64,000 bases of DNA from Streptomyces albus subsp. albus (GCF_000725885.1 NZ_JODR01000008.1:186001-250000); one strand, 5' to 3'; numbered from the stretch's first letter, positions 8,416 through 21,613 are shown. Program-made: numbers and translations. The notes: generated by a model not told the origin, from the letters alone.

Positions 8416-11400
8416 CCACCCACGAAGCGGCCCCGAGGCGGGGCACGTACTGGACGGACGCACCTGGAAAACAGCACACCGGCACGGCCCGCAGCGAGCC
8501 GGTGCCGCCCCAGCCGCGCGGAGGAGGCTCGGGCGGGACCAGGCGAGCGGGACTGGTCACGCAGGTGGTTCTGGCGGCGGTCTGCGCCTGCTACGCCGTC
8601 GGGGCGGCGCTCGGCTGGGGCTCGCAGACCCTCGCCCTGATCATGGGCGACTTCGGACTCAGCGCGGCGGCGCTGCTGGCCGCGGGCTCCTGCCTGTGGT
8701 ATGCGCACACCCAGCGGCGGAACACCGAGGGTGCCGGAGCGGCCCATCTGCCCCCGGCCGAACGGGCCCGCCTGCGGGCGAGCCGCCCCGCCTGGGTGCT
8801 CTTCAGCGTCTCCTCGCTGATGGCCGGCCTGGGCAACGGCGTATGGGGCTGGTACGAGCTGGTGCTCGACCAGCCGGTGCCCCGGCCGTCGCTGGCGGAC
8901 TTCTGCTTCCTGCTGTTCGCGCCGCCGGCCATCGTCGGCCTGCTGGTGCTCGCCAAGCGCCCCGTCACCCGCGCCGGCTGGATCTGCCTCAGCCTCGACG
9001 CCTGGCTGATCGGCGGCTCACTGCTGACCCTCTCCTGGTCGCTGGCGCTCGCCCACACCGCCTACTGGCAGGGCGACTCGGTGGCCAGGGCCGCGCTCAA
9101 CCTGGCCTACCCGCTGCTGGACATCGTGCTCGTCAGCATGGTCCTGGCGCTGCACTTCAGGCGGTCGGCCGCACACCGCAGCGCACTGAACACCGCGGTC
9201 GGCGCCCTCGCGCTCACCGTGCTGTGCGACGCGCTGTTCACCTCGCCGCTGCTGCGCCAGCACTACTCCTCCGGTCAGCTGCTGGACGCCGGCTGGTTCG
9301 CCGGGTCGCTGCTGCTCGCCTACGCGCCCTGGGTCGGCAGGCGCACCAGGACGGCCGGCAGCGTGCCGCCGCAGCCCCTGGCCACGGCACGCGAGGCCGA
9401 GGCCCGCGCCACCCACCCCAGCCGGCCGATCACCGGTTCGCTCAGCGCCCTGACGCCCTACCTGGCGGCGGCCGTGTGCACGCTGGGCATCCTCTACAAC
9501 TCCGTGGACGGCCGGGAGCTGGACCGCGTCGTCCTCTACACGGGGTGCACGGTGGTGCTCGCCCTCGTGCTGCGGCAGGGCATCATGCTGCTGGACAACA
9601 TCACGCTCACCCAGGAGCTGGCCCAGAAGGAGAACCACTTCCGCTCCCTGGTCCAGGGGTCCAGCGACGTCATCATGATCACCGCGGCCACCGGGAAGCT
9701 CCGCTACGTCTCACCGGCGGCGGCCGGGGTATACGGACGCGACGCCGAGGACCTGGTGGGCGCCGAGCTGTCCTCCCTGGTGCACCCCGAGGACCTCGGC
9801 CAGGTGCTGCACGAGCTGCGCCGCTTCCTGGCCACCTCCTCCGAGAAGGAGTCGTGCACCAGAATCGAATGCCGCTTCCGGCACGGCGACGGCCACTGGC
9901 TCAACGTCGAGTCCACGGTCAACCGCTACCAGGGCGGGCTCATCTTCAACAGCCGGGACGTGACCGAACGCGTGCGGCTCCAGGCACAGTTGCAGCACAA
10001 CGCCTCGCACGACGCGCTCACCGACCTGCCCAACCGCGCCCTGTTCACCGAACGGGTCCGTCAGGCCATCGGCGGACGCCGCGGCGGTGACTGCGGCACG
10101 GCCGTGCTCTTCATCGACCTGGACGGCTTCAAGGCGGTCAACGACACCATCGGCCACCAGGCGGGCGACGAACTGCTGGTGCAGGCCGCGCGCCGGCTGC
10201 ACGACTCGGTGCGCTCCGGCGACACCGCGGCCCGGCTCGGCGGCGACGAGTTCGCCGTGCTCATCCGGGGCGACGGCGAGCCGGGACGCAAGCCCGACGC
10301 CGAGCGCGAACTGCGTATCCGCGACATCGCCGACCGGCTGCGGATCACCCTCTCCGACCCGTACCGCGTCGAGGGCACCGAGGTGCGGGTGGCCGCCTCC
10401 ATCGGCATCGCCTTCGCCGAGCCGGGCATCACCCCCGGCGCCCTGATGCGCAACGCCGACCTGGCGATGTACCGCGCCAAGCAGGCCGGGAAGGCGCGGG
10501 TGGAGCTGTACGCGCCGCAGATGCAGGCCGAGGTCGTCAAGCGGGCCGAACTGGCCGCGCGGCTGCGCAGCGCCCTGCACGACGGCGAGTTCGCACTGCT
10601 GCACCAGCCGATCGTCGAGCTGTCCAGCGGCAAGATCACCGCCATCGCCGCCGAGGCACGCTGGCGCTCCGCCCAGGGCATCCTCTTCACCCCGGCCGAG
10701 TTCCTGCGCACCGAGGGTGCCTCGGCGCGCGAGGCGCGGGGTGTGGGCGGCGAGCGGGCCGCCGAGGTCAGCCGCTGGCTGCTGGAGGAGGCGGTGCAGC
10801 AGGCAGCCGCCCGTCAGCGGGCCGGCTACGGCGCCCCGGTCACCGTCAGGCTGCCCGCGCGGCGGCTGACCGAGCCGGGGATGGAACCGCACAGCATCGG
10901 CGCACTGCTGGCGCGGCACGGGCTGGCCGCGGCGCCGGGGCCCACCGGGGGCACGGCGCTGGGTGCGCCCGCCGCCAACGCGGGGGTGCCGGGGGCGCCG
11001 GGCGCGCTGATCCTGGAGCTGTCGGACAGCGACCCGCGCATCCCGCTGGACGAGCTGGAGCGGCGGCTGACGGCGCTGCGCCGGCTGGGGGTGCTCATCT
11101 CGCTGGACGGCTTCGGCAGCGGTGCCTCCGGGGGCGCCTCCATCGCCGCGCTGCGCCGGCTGCCGGTGGACATCCTGCGGCTGGACAGGGGGCTGACGGA
11201 CGGCATCGTGGAGTCCTCCCGGCAGCGCAAGATCACCGCCGGGCTGCTGCGGATCGCCGGTGACCTGGGGCTGACCACCGTCGCGGAGGGCGTGGACGCT
11301 CCCGAGCAGGCCACGCTGCTGCGCGAGATGGGCTGCACGCACGGCCAGGGCGCCGTCTTCTCGGGGCCGCTGGACGAGCACCGGCTGCGTACGGCGCTGG

Positions 11401-11654
11401 CCCGCGGGGTGTACGCGGTGCCCGAGTCGAGCCGCAGCGGGGGTGCCTCGGGCTACGGTGAGGAGCACCCGGAGGGCCGGGACGCCGTCGCGGTGGCGGG
11501 CGTGCTGCCGGTGCGGCCGGGGCCGGCCACCCGTCCGGGCGGGCCGCTGGGGTCGGCAGCCGGAACGCTGACCGTACGGCAGCAGGGCACGCCGGGGGCG
11601 CTGACGCACCCCACGGTGCGCTCAAATGCTGAGACGCCCGTCCCACCCACTTGA
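8412..11654 (+). CDS. Membrane PAS-GGDEF-EAL protein: diguanylate cyclase with degenerate EAL domain
   Basis: About 1080 aa from ATG 8412. Residues 45-390 hold roughly ten hydrophobic helices, followed by a PAS domain (about 405-523), GGDEF (about 540-700) and EAL (about 715-1000). The cyclase site ARLGGDEFAVL (residue 610) is intact. An RSGD inhibitory site lies five residues before GGDEF, so product inhibition is expected. The EAL domain keeps several Glu/Asp/Gln ligands but has lost others: EALxRW is shortened to EARW, VNLS is VRLP, DDFGTG is DGFGSG and the KID Lys is Arg. It is therefore likely to make c-di-GMP but not degrade it. It resembles the Streptomyces Cdg family encoded beside ilvB; I recall CdgE there but am not certain. 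Confidence 0.88.
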   Translation: MTTHEAAPRRGTYWTDAPGKQHTGTARSEPVPPQPRGGGSGGTRRAGLVTQVVLAAVCACYAVGAALGWGSQTLALIMGDFGLSAAALLAAGSCLWYAHTQRRNTEGAGAAHLPPAERARLRASRPAWVLFSVSSLMAGLGNGVWGWYELVLDQPVPRPSLADFCFLLFAPPAIVGLLVLAKRPVTRAGWICLSLDAWLIGGSLLTLSWSLALAHTAYWQGDSVARAALNLAYPLLDIVLVSMVLALHFRRSAAHRSALNTAVGALALTVLCDALFTSPLLRQHYSSGQLLDAGWFAGSLLLAYAPWVGRRTRTAGSVPPQPLATAREAEARATHPSRPITGSLSALTPYLAAAVCTLGILYNSVDGRELDRVVLYTGCTVVLALVLRQGIMLLDNITLTQELAQKENHFRSLVQGSSDVIMITAATGKLRYVSPAAAGVYGRDAEDLVGAELSSLVHPEDLGQVLHELRRFLATSSEKESCTRIECRFRHGDGHWLNVESTVNRYQGGLIFNSRDVTERVRLQAQLQHNASHDALTDLPNRALFTERVRQAIGGRRGGDCGTAVLFIDLDGFKAVNDTIGHQAGDELLVQAARRLHDSVRSGDTAARLGGDEFAVLIRGDGEPGRKPDAERELRIRDIADRLRITLSDPYRVEGTEVRVAASIGIAFAEPGITPGALMRNADLAMYRAKQAGKARVELYAPQMQAEVVKRAELAARLRSALHDGEFALLHQPIVELSSGKITAIAAEARWRSAQGILFTPAEFLRTEGASAREARGVGGERAAEVSRWLLEEAVQQAAARQRAGYGAPVTVRLPARRLTEPGMEPHSIGALLARHGLAAAPGPTGGTALGAPAANAGVPGAPGALILELSDSDPRIPLDELERRLTALRRLGVLISLDGFGSGASGGASIAALRRLPVDILRLDRGLTDGIVESSRQRKITAGLLRIAGDLGLTTVAEGVDAPEQATLLREMGCTHGQGAVFSGPLDEHRLRTALARGVYAVPESSRSGGASGYGEEHPEGRDAVAVAGVLPVRPGPATRPGGPLGSAAGTLTVRQQGTPGALTHPTVRSNAETPVPPT

Positions 11655-11687
11655 CACTCGGGGCTTGACGGGGAGAGGGTCGTCATC

Positions 11688-11729
11688 ATGCGCACCCGAC
11701 TTCTCGTAATTGGACAGCGCGTCTGCTGA
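11688..11729 (+). CDS. ilvB leader peptide (13 aa, MRTRLLVIGQRVC)
   Basis: The short ORF reads MRTRLLVIGQRVC and places Leu-Leu-Val-Ile in a row, with a GGGAGAGGG ribosome site upstream. It precedes alternative RNA hairpins and a terminator, the layout of a branched-chain amino acid attenuator. Ribosome stalling at the LLVI codons under Leu/Val/Ile shortage should favour the antiterminator and read-through into ilvBNC. TTGACA at 11651 is a possible -35, but no good -10 follows it. Confidence 0.85.
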   Translation: MRTRLLVIGQRVC

Positions 11730-11800
11730 ACCGGGTTCCCCCGAACCCGCGTATCAGCGGCGCGCTCCCCTCGCTTGCCTTTGGGCACGAGGGGTTTTTT
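11717..11800 (+). terminator. ilvB attenuator: competing hairpins and intrinsic terminator
   Basis: Three elements are visible. The leader end (11717-11729) can pair with 11754-11765 through TCAGC and GCGCG blocks. CGGGTTC/GAACCCG forms a hairpin at 11732-11749. The terminator stem CCCCTCG/CGAGGGG (11767-11773 with 11788-11794), extended by TTGCC/GGGCA, is followed by six Ts. Folding energies were not calculated. Confidence 0.85.
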
Positions 11801-11925
11801 GTTGCACCAGCACCTGAGCCCTCCCCCAGCGGTAGCCCGACATCTCCGGCACATCCGTCACAGCCCACGCCGAGCGACCGCCCCACACCGAGCGTCAACC
11901 CTCACTCGCCGAGAAGAGACAAGCG

Positions 11926-13791
11926 ATGACCGAACAGGCCACCGGGGCCCCGAAGCCGCAGCCGCGGGCCCGCAGCGGCGGGCAGCAGCCCACTCCCGTT
12001 CCGTCCCAGGCCGCCCAGCGCATCACGGGCGCCCAGTCCCTCGTCCGTGCTCTTGAGGAAGTCGGCGCCGACACCGTGTTCGGCATCCCCGGCGGCGCCA
12101 TCCTGCCCGCGTACGACCCGATGATGGACTCCTCCCGGGTCCGGCACGTCCTCGTCCGCCACGAGCAGGGCGCCGGCCACGCGGCCACCGGCTACGCGCA
12201 GGCCACCGGCAAGGTCGGCGTCTGCATGGCCACCTCGGGCCCCGGCGCCACCAACCTGGTCACCCCGCTCGCCGACGCGCACATGGACTCCGTGCCGCTG
12301 GTCGCCATCACCGGCCAGGTCGCCACCTCGCTGATCGGCACGGACGGCTTCCAGGAGGCCGACATCTGCGGCATCTCGATGCCGGTCACCAAACACAACT
12401 TCCTGGTCAAGGACCCGGACGAGATCCCCCGCACCATCGCCGAGGCCTTCCACATCGCCTCCACCGGCCGGCCGGGCCCGGTGCTGGTCGACATCGCCAA
12501 GGACGCCCTGGAGGGCAAGACCACCTTCCAGTGGCCGCCCACCACCGAGCTGCCCGGCTACCGTCCGGTGACCAAGCCGCACGGCAAGCAGATCCGCGAG
12601 GCCGCCAAGCTGATCACCGAGGCCCGCCGGCCCGTCCTCTACGTCGGCGGCGGCGTCCTGAAGGCCGGGGCCACGGCCGAGCTGAAGGTGCTGGCCGAGC
12701 TGACCGGCGCCCCGGTGACCACCACCCTGATGGGTCTCGGCGCCTTCCCCGACAGCCATCCGCAGCACCTGGGCATGCCCGGGATGCACGGCACCGTCGC
12801 CGCGGTCACCGCGCTCCAGAAGGCCGACCTGATCGTCGCCCTGGGCGCCCGTTTCGACGACCGTGTCACCGGCAAGCTGGACTCCTTCGCGCCGTACGCC
12901 AAGGTGGTGCACGCCGACATCGACCCCGCCGAGATCGGCAAGAACCGTGCCGCCGACGTGCCGATCGTCGGTGACGCCCGCGAGGTGCTGGCCGATCTGG
13001 TCGTCGCTCTCCAGAACGAGCAGGCGGAGCGCCCCGGCGAGCCCGGCGACCGGTACGCCGACTGGTGGGCCACGATCAACCGCTGGCGCGAGACCTACCC
13101 GCTCGGCTACGAGCAGCCCAAGGACGGCTCCCTGGCGCCGCAGCAGGTCATCAAGCGGATCGGCGAGCTGGCCCCGGAGGGCACGATCTTCGCCGCGGGC
13201 GTCGGCCAGCACCAGATGTGGGCGGCCCACTTCATCGACTACGAGCAGCCGGCCACCTGGCTCAACTCCGGCGGCCTGGGCACCATGGGCTACGCCGTCC
13301 CGGCCGCGCTGGGCGCCAAGGTGGGCATGCCGGACCGCACGGTGTGGGCCATCGACGGCGACGGCTGCTTCCAGATGACCAACCAGGAGCTGGTCACCGC
13401 CGCCCTCAACGGGGCGCCGATCAAGGTCGCCGTCATCAACAACGGCGCGCTGGGCATGGTCCGCCAGTGGCAGACCCTCTTCTACAACCAGCGCTACTCC
13501 AACACCGTGCTGCACGACGGCGAGGAGGGGGAGCCGAACCGCGGCACCCGCATCCCGGACTTCGTGAAGCTGGCGGAGGCCATGGGCTGTGTCGGCATCC
13601 GCTGCGAGGACCCCGCGCAGCTCGACGCGGTCATCGAGAAGGCGAACGCCATCAACGACCGGCCGGTCGTCGTCGACTTCATCGTCCACGAGGACGCCAT
13701 GGTGTGGCCGATGGTGGCGGCCGGCACCTCCAACGACGAGGTGATGGCGGCGCGCGGCGTCCGCCCCGACTTCGGCGACAACGACGACTGA
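11926..13791 (+). CDS. ilvB: Acetolactate synthase large (catalytic) subunit
   Basis: The 621-aa ThDP enzyme condenses two pyruvates to acetolactate (Val/Leu), or pyruvate and 2-ketobutyrate to acetohydroxybutyrate (Ile). The catalytic Glu lies in [20 protein letters not shown], and the FAD/central domain includes [20 protein letters not shown]. The ThDP motif is [16 protein letters not shown]...VINNG. A 35-residue Pro/Gln-rich N-terminal extension is normal for actinomycetes. It is first in ilvB-ilvN-ilvC and is controlled by the upstream attenuator. The ribosome site is GAGAAGAG. Confidence 0.98.
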   Translation: MTEQATGAPKPQPRARSGGQQPTPVPSQAAQRITGAQSLVRALEEVGADTVFGIPGGAILPAYDPMMDSSRVRHVLVRHEQGAGHAATGYAQATGKVGVCMATSGPGATNLVTPLADAHMDSVPLVAITGQVATSLIGTDGFQEADICGISMPVTKHNFLVKDPDEIPRTIAEAFHIASTGRPGPVLVDIAKDALEGKTTFQWPPTTELPGYRPVTKPHGKQIREAAKLITEARRPVLYVGGGVLKAGATAELKVLAELTGAPVTTTLMGLGAFPDSHPQHLGMPGMHGTVAAVTALQKADLIVALGARFDDRVTGKLDSFAPYAKVVHADIDPAEIGKNRAADVPIVGDAREVLADLVVALQNEQAERPGEPGDRYADWWATINRWRETYPLGYEQPKDGSLAPQQVIKRIGELAPEGTIFAAGVGQHQMWAAHFIDYEQPATWLNSGGLGTMGYAVPAALGAKVGMPDRTVWAIDGDGCFQMTNQELVTAALNGAPIKVAVINNGALGMVRQWQTLFYNQRYSNTVLHDGEEGEPNRGTRIPDFVKLAEAMGCVGIRCEDPAQLDAVIEKANAINDRPVVVDFIVHEDAMVWPMVAAGTSNDEVMAARGVRPDFGDNDD

Positions 13792-13824
13792 CGGCCCCAC
13801 CGGTACGAGAAAGGCATTTCACCG

Positions 13825-15430
<1,606 letters not shown>

Positions 15431-15531
15431 GAGTCCGGCCCTTTCCCTCGTGCGGGCCGCGGGCAGCCGGGCCGCACGCCGGGCGTGGGGGAGACCTCAC
15501 GTCCGGCGGACGGCCGCTGCCCGCGGCCCCG

Positions 15532-15595
15532 GGCGCACCCGGCAACGGCAAGGCACCGTCCCGGCAGGGACGGCGCCGCCGTCGCCGGGTGCGCC
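15532..15595. terminator. Long hairpin between ilvC and serA
   Basis: The outer arms 15532-15549 and 15578-15595 pair over 18 bases with one mismatch. The inner arms CCGTCCC/GGGACGG and GGC/GCC continue the stem to a 4-base loop. The result is one near-continuous 64-nt hairpin of about 28 pairs with no T-tract after it. It probably ends or processes ilvBNC transcription. The rest of the 353-base gap holds a weak -10 (TAAACT at 15698) that could serve serA. Confidence 0.65.
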
Positions 15596-15783
15596 GGTGG
15601 TGCGGGTGTGAGCCCTGCGTGCGCACCCGTGCCGCCGCCCGGCGGTCCGAGTGCTCACACAGGCAGCGGAACCGCCCCCACCGAGGGCGGAGCCCTCGAT
15701 AAACTGCGGGCACAGGCTCACAGCGTCGTGCGTCTGCCCTCCCGCCCCGCAGGGACCCGCGCTGTCCAGGACTTGGAGACCAC

Positions 15784-17373
15784 GTGAGCAAGCCCGTAGT
15801 ACTCATCGCCGAAGAGCTGTCGCCCGCGACCGTCGACGCGCTGGGTCCGGATTTCGAGATCCGGAACTGCGACGGTGCGAACCGGGACGAACTCCTTCCG
15901 GCTCTCGCCGATGTGGACGCCGTTCTCGTCCGTTCCGCCACCAAGATCGACGCGGAGGCCATCGCCGCGGCGAACAAGCTCAAGGTGGTCGCCCGCGCAG
16001 GCGTCGGGCTCGACAACGTGGACGTGCCCGCCGCGACCAAGGCGGGTGTCATGGTCGTCAACGCGCCGACCTCCAACATCGTCACCGCCGCGGAACTGGC
16101 CTGCGGTCTGATCGTCGCGACGGCGCGCAACATCCCGCAGGCCAACGCCGCCCTCAAGGGCGGTGAGTGGAAGCGCAGCAAGTACACGGGCGTGGAGCTG
16201 AGCGAGAAGACGCTCGGCGTGGTCGGCCTGGGCCGGATCGGTGTCCTGGTGGCGCAGCGCATGTCCGCGTTCGGGATGAAGATCGTCGCCTACGACCCGT
16301 ACGTGCAGCCGGCGCGGGCCGCCCAGATGGGCGTCAAGCTGCTGTCCCTGGACGAGCTGCTGGAGGTCTCCGACTTCATCACCGTCCACCTGCCCAAGAC
16401 GCCCGAGACGCTCGGCCTGATCGGCGACGAGGCGCTCCACAAGGTCAAACCGAACGTGCGCATCGTCAACGCGGCGCGTGGCGGCATCGTCGACGAGGAG
16501 GCGCTGGCCGCCGCCCTCAAGGAGGGCCGGGTCGCCGGCGCGGGCCTGGACGTCTACACCTCGGAGCCGTGCACGGACTCGCCCCTGTTCGCCTTCGACC
16601 AGGTGGTGTGCACCCCGCACCTGGGCGCCTCCACCGGTGAGGCGCAGGAGAAGGCCGGCATCGCCGTGGCCAAGTCGGTGCGGCTGGCGCTGGCGGGCGA
16701 GCTGGTCCCGGACGCGGTCAACGTGCAGGGCGGTGTCATCGCCGAGGACGTCCGCCCGGCGCTGCCGCTGGCCGAGAAGCTGGGCCGGATCTTCACCGCG
16801 CTGGCCGGTGAGGTCGCCGTGCGGCTGGACGTCGAGGTGTACGGCGAGATCACCCAGCACGATGTGAAGGTGCTGGAACTCTCCGCGCTCAAGGGTGTGT
16901 TCGAGGACGTGGTGGACGAGACGGTCTCCTACGTCAACGCGCCGCTGTTCGCCCAGGAGCGCGGCGTCGAGGTGCGGCTGACCACCTCCAGCGAGTCCGC
17001 CGAGCACCGCAACGTGGTGACCGTGCGGGGCACCCTCGCAGGCGGCGAGGAGGTCTCCGTGTCCGGCACCCTCTCGGGCCCCAAGCACCTCCAGAAGATC
17101 GTCGCCATCAACGAGCACGGCGTGGACCTGGCGGTCGCCGACCACATGGGCTTCTTCCGCTACAGCGACCGCCCCGGCGTCGTCGGCACCGTCGGCCGCA
17201 TCCTGGGCGAGGCCGGCATCAACATCGCCGGTATGCAGGTCTCCCGCGCGGAGGAGGGCGGCGAGGCGCTCGTGGCCCTCACCGTGGACGACACGATCGG
17301 CGCCCCGCTGCTGGGCGAGATCGCGGCCGAGATCGGCGCCACCCACGCCAGGGCCGTCAACCTGGCGGAGTGA
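15784..17373 (+). CDS. serA: D-3-phosphoglycerate dehydrogenase
   Basis: The 529-aa long-form SerA commits 3-phosphoglycerate to serine synthesis. The Rossmann motif VVGLGRIGVLVAQRM is near residue 145, and the Arg/Glu/His catalytic set appears in RIVNAARGGIVDEEALAAAL, DVYTSEPCTDSPLF and TPHLGASTGEAQ. An intervening (ASB) domain covers about 320-450. A C-terminal ACT domain (HMGFFRYSDRPGVVGTVGRI) allows serine feedback inhibition. The GTG start follows GGAG. It is a separate unit after the ilvC hairpin. Confidence 0.98.
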   Translation: MSKPVVLIAEELSPATVDALGPDFEIRNCDGANRDELLPALADVDAVLVRSATKIDAEAIAAANKLKVVARAGVGLDNVDVPAATKAGVMVVNAPTSNIVTAAELACGLIVATARNIPQANAALKGGEWKRSKYTGVELSEKTLGVVGLGRIGVLVAQRMSAFGMKIVAYDPYVQPARAAQMGVKLLSLDELLEVSDFITVHLPKTPETLGLIGDEALHKVKPNVRIVNAARGGIVDEEALAAALKEGRVAGAGLDVYTSEPCTDSPLFAFDQVVCTPHLGASTGEAQEKAGIAVAKSVRLALAGELVPDAVNVQGGVIAEDVRPALPLAEKLGRIFTALAGEVAVRLDVEVYGEITQHDVKVLELSALKGVFEDVVDETVSYVNAPLFAQERGVEVRLTTSSESAEHRNVVTVRGTLAGGEEVSVSGTLSGPKHLQKIVAINEHGVDLAVADHMGFFRYSDRPGVVGTVGRILGEAGINIAGMQVSRAEEGGEALVALTVDDTIGAPLLGEIAAEIGATHARAVNLAE

Positions 17374-17395
17374 GGTTCCCTCTCCGTACGACCGA

Positions 17396-17422
17396 AGCGG
17401 GCCGGTGCACCACCGGCCCGCT
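17396..17422. terminator. Bidirectional terminator between serA and the PucR-type gene
   Basis: A perfect 12-bp stem (AGCGGGCCGGTG with CACCGGCCCGCT) and a 3-base loop lie between convergent genes. There is no T-run, as is common for Streptomyces terminators. Confidence 0.75.
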
Positions 17423-17580
17423 CGCACAGCCGCCGCCCGCCGATGAGGTGGGCGGCGCGCTTTCCGTGCTCACCTTGGCCGTCACCGCGGCGTCGCCCGC
17501 GCCCGGCTTTCCGTCCCGTCGGACGGGACAGGGCCGCCGGCGCCGGGACCCTCACCCGGTGCCGCGTGCCGTCCGCCTCG

Positions 17581-18768
17581 TCACAGCCGGGCCGCCTTCA
17601 ACGCCATGTGCAGCAGCAGACGGTCCTCGCCCTCGTCCAGGTCGAGGCCGGTGAGGCGTTCGACGCGGGAGAGCCGGTAGTAGAGCGTCTGGCGGTGGAT
17701 GCCGAGGGCGGCGGCGGTACGCCCGGCCTGGCCCGCACAGTCGAGGAACACCTCGGCGGTGCGGGCCAGTTCGCTGTTGGCGGGCCGCAGCAGCTGCCGC
17801 ACCGCGGGGTCCGGCACGGGCCCGGTGTGCGGGATACGGGTGAGGAGACGGTAGGGGCCCAGGGTGTCCCACTCGGCGATGGCGCTGGGCAGGGACTCCG
17901 CGGCGGCGGCGCGGGCTGCCGCGCGGGCCTCCTGCCAGGCGGCGGGCAGGTCGGCCAGACCGGTACGGGGCGCGCTCAGCCCGGCGGTCGCGGCGGCGCC
18001 CGCGCGCAAGGTGTGCCCGGCGGCCGAGCGCAGCAGCCGGTCGGCGGTGCTGCGGGCCGCGTCCAGACCGTGCGGGGCGCGCAGCCGTACCAGCGCGGCC
18101 AGCGCGCCGTCCCGCAGGCACTGCGCGGCCAGCCGGGGGAGGGCCGCGGGTGCGGGGCCGCGCTGGGTCCCGTCGCCGGCCTCCTGGCGTGGCCACGGCA
18201 GGACGGCCACCAGCGCGAGCGGCCCGGTGGCGGCGTCGCCGAGTGCGCCGCGCAGCCCGGACAGGGCCTCGTCCCGGGCGGCGCCGCCGCGCTCGGCGAG
18301 GGCGGCGTGCAGCAGCTCCCCGGTGTGCTCCTCGGCGCGCGCGTGCGCCGCGAGCTGGGCACCGGTGCGGTCGGCGACCGTCATGGCGGCGGCCAGCCGG
18401 GGATCGGTCAGCTGCAGTGCGCCGTCGTCCAGCAGCCAGATGTAGCCGTGCACGACGCCGCGGTCCCGCACCGGGAGGCAGATCCGGCCGTGCACCACCC
18501 CTGCGGCCGGGTCCGGTGGGATGCGCACGGGGCCGGTGGCGCGGGCGATGCCCCAGCTCTCGAAGAAGGCGCGGACGGCGGGGGTGGAGCGGCGCTGGAG
18601 GATGGTGCGGGTGCGAACGGCGTCCAGCGCGGGGGCGTCCTGGCCGTCGTCGTCGCCGCTGTCGTGCGCCCCGAAGGCGATGAGGGAGAAGTCGCGGCCC
18701 TCCAGCGTGGCCGGGGTGCCCAGCAGCTGGGAGACCTCGTCGATCAGCGCCTGGTAGTCCTCGCGCAT
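17581..18768 (-). CDS. PucR/CdaR-family transcriptional regulator, probable proline-utilisation activator
   Basis: ATG 18768 is chosen because GGAGG lies nine bases upstream; the frame remains open further out. The 395-aa protein ends in a PucR-type HTH_30 domain (ELARTAEVFLDCAGQAGRTA, then ALGIHRQTLYYRLSRVERLT). The middle contains a GGDEF-like/CdaR fold and an N-terminal sensory region. It is divergent from proline dehydrogenase and P5C dehydrogenase. In mycobacteria the PucR-type activator PruC sits next to and controls pruAB, so by analogy this is probably the proline-responsive regulator. Confidence 0.82.
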   Translation of the reverse strand: MREDYQALIDEVSQLLGTPATLEGRDFSLIAFGAHDSGDDDGQDAPALDAVRTRTILQRRSTPAVRAFFESWGIARATGPVRIPPDPAAGVVHGRICLPVRDRGVVHGYIWLLDDGALQLTDPRLAAAMTVADRTGAQLAAHARAEEHTGELLHAALAERGGAARDEALSGLRGALGDAATGPLALVAVLPWPRQEAGDGTQRGPAPAALPRLAAQCLRDGALAALVRLRAPHGLDAARSTADRLLRSAAGHTLRAGAAATAGLSAPRTGLADLPAAWQEARAAARAAAAESLPSAIAEWDTLGPYRLLTRIPHTGPVPDPAVRQLLRPANSELARTAEVFLDCAGQAGRTAAALGIHRQTLYYRLSRVERLTGLDLDEGEDRLLLHMALKAARL

Positions 18769-19007
18769 GCCGTTGGGCCTCCGGTTCTCGTGCTGTGCGC
18801 CGGGCCGGGACGGCCGGCCCGTGCCGGGTGCGCCCGCCGGGTGGAGGCGGGGTGCCGGCCCCGCCATTCTCATACATCTGTCTGAGATCCGGTCCACGGA
18901 CGCGTGACAGCTGTCGATGGTTTGCCGGTGGCGCGATCCTTACCTTCTGAGTGGCTCCGCGCATATGCCGCCGGGTCGCTCACAAGAACAATCCGTGGAG
19001 GTGCCCC

Positions 19008-19934
19008 GTGCTGGGTCCCGTGCTCCTCGCCGCCGCGCGCAGCGACAGCATCCGCCGCCTCGTCTCGGCCGCTCCCATCACCCGCCCGGTGGTGGACCGC
19101 TTCGTGGCCGGCGAGCAGCTCGATCAGTGTCTGACCGCCGTCACGTCGCTCGCCGGCCGCGGTATGGAGGTCACCATCGACCACCTGGGCGAGGACATCA
19201 CGGACCGGTCGGAGGCCCTCCGCAACCGGGACGCCTACCTCGCACTGACCGACGCGCTGTCCGCCGCCGGTCTCGCGGAGCACGCCGAGATGTCGGTGAA
19301 GCTCTCCGCCTTCGGCCAGGCCCTGCCGGGCGGGCACGAATCGGCCTACGAGAACGTGCTGCCCGTGGTGGAGGCCGCCACGGCGGCCGGGACGACGGTC
19401 ACCCTCGACATGGAGGACCACACCACCGTCGACTCCACCCTGGCGATACTCGGACAGCTCCGGGAGCGCTTCCCCCGCACCGGCGCCGTCGTCCAGTCGT
19501 ACCTCTTCCGCACCGAGGACGACTGCCACGCGCTGGCAGGGGAGGGCTCCCGCGTCCGTCTGGTCAAGGGCGCCTACAAGGAGCCGGCCGAGGTCGCCTT
19601 CCAGGACAAGCGCGAGGTGGACAAGGCGTACGTGCGCTGCCTGAAGGTCCTCATGGCGGGCAAGGGATACCCGATGGTGGGCTCCCACGATCCGCGCATG
19701 GTGGCCATCGCCCAGAACCTCGCCGAGCGTTACGGTCGGAAGAAGGACGAGTACGAGTTCCAGATGCTGTACGGCATCCGCGAAGCCGAGCAGGAGCGCC
19801 TGGTCACGCAGGGGCACCGGATGCGGGTCTACGTCCCCTACGGCACGGACTGGTACGGCTACTTCATGCGACGGCTCGCGGAGCGCCCCGCGAACATGGC
19901 CTTCTTCCTGCGCTCTCTCGTCTCGCGCGGCTGA
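19008..19934 (+). CDS. pruB: Proline dehydrogenase
   Basis: Start GTG 19008 follows GGAGG by six bases and gives 308 aa, the size of monofunctional actinobacterial PRODH. The FAD-binding (beta-alpha)8 barrel is shown by MSVKLSAFGQ, VTLDMEDHTTVDSTL, RVRLVKGAYKEPAEVAFQ and the substrate-binding YVPYGTDWYGYFMRRLAERP. It oxidises proline to P5C at the membrane. It precedes the P5C dehydrogenase gene by 47 bases on the same strand. Confidence 0.95.
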   Translation: MLGPVLLAAARSDSIRRLVSAAPITRPVVDRFVAGEQLDQCLTAVTSLAGRGMEVTIDHLGEDITDRSEALRNRDAYLALTDALSAAGLAEHAEMSVKLSAFGQALPGGHESAYENVLPVVEAATAAGTTVTLDMEDHTTVDSTLAILGQLRERFPRTGAVVQSYLFRTEDDCHALAGEGSRVRLVKGAYKEPAEVAFQDKREVDKAYVRCLKVLMAGKGYPMVGSHDPRMVAIAQNLAERYGRKKDEYEFQMLYGIREAEQERLVTQGHRMRVYVPYGTDWYGYFMRRLAERPANMAFFLRSLVSRG

Positions 19935-19981
19935 CCCCCGCACACTCGACGCCCCGAACCACACGATCACAAGGAGCAACC

Positions 19982-21613
<1,632 letters not shown>

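Noticed and set aside
9711..11609. 632-codon minus-strand frame opposite the GGDEF/EAL gene
   Set aside because: No recognisable domain; the plus-strand product has intact conserved motifs throughout.
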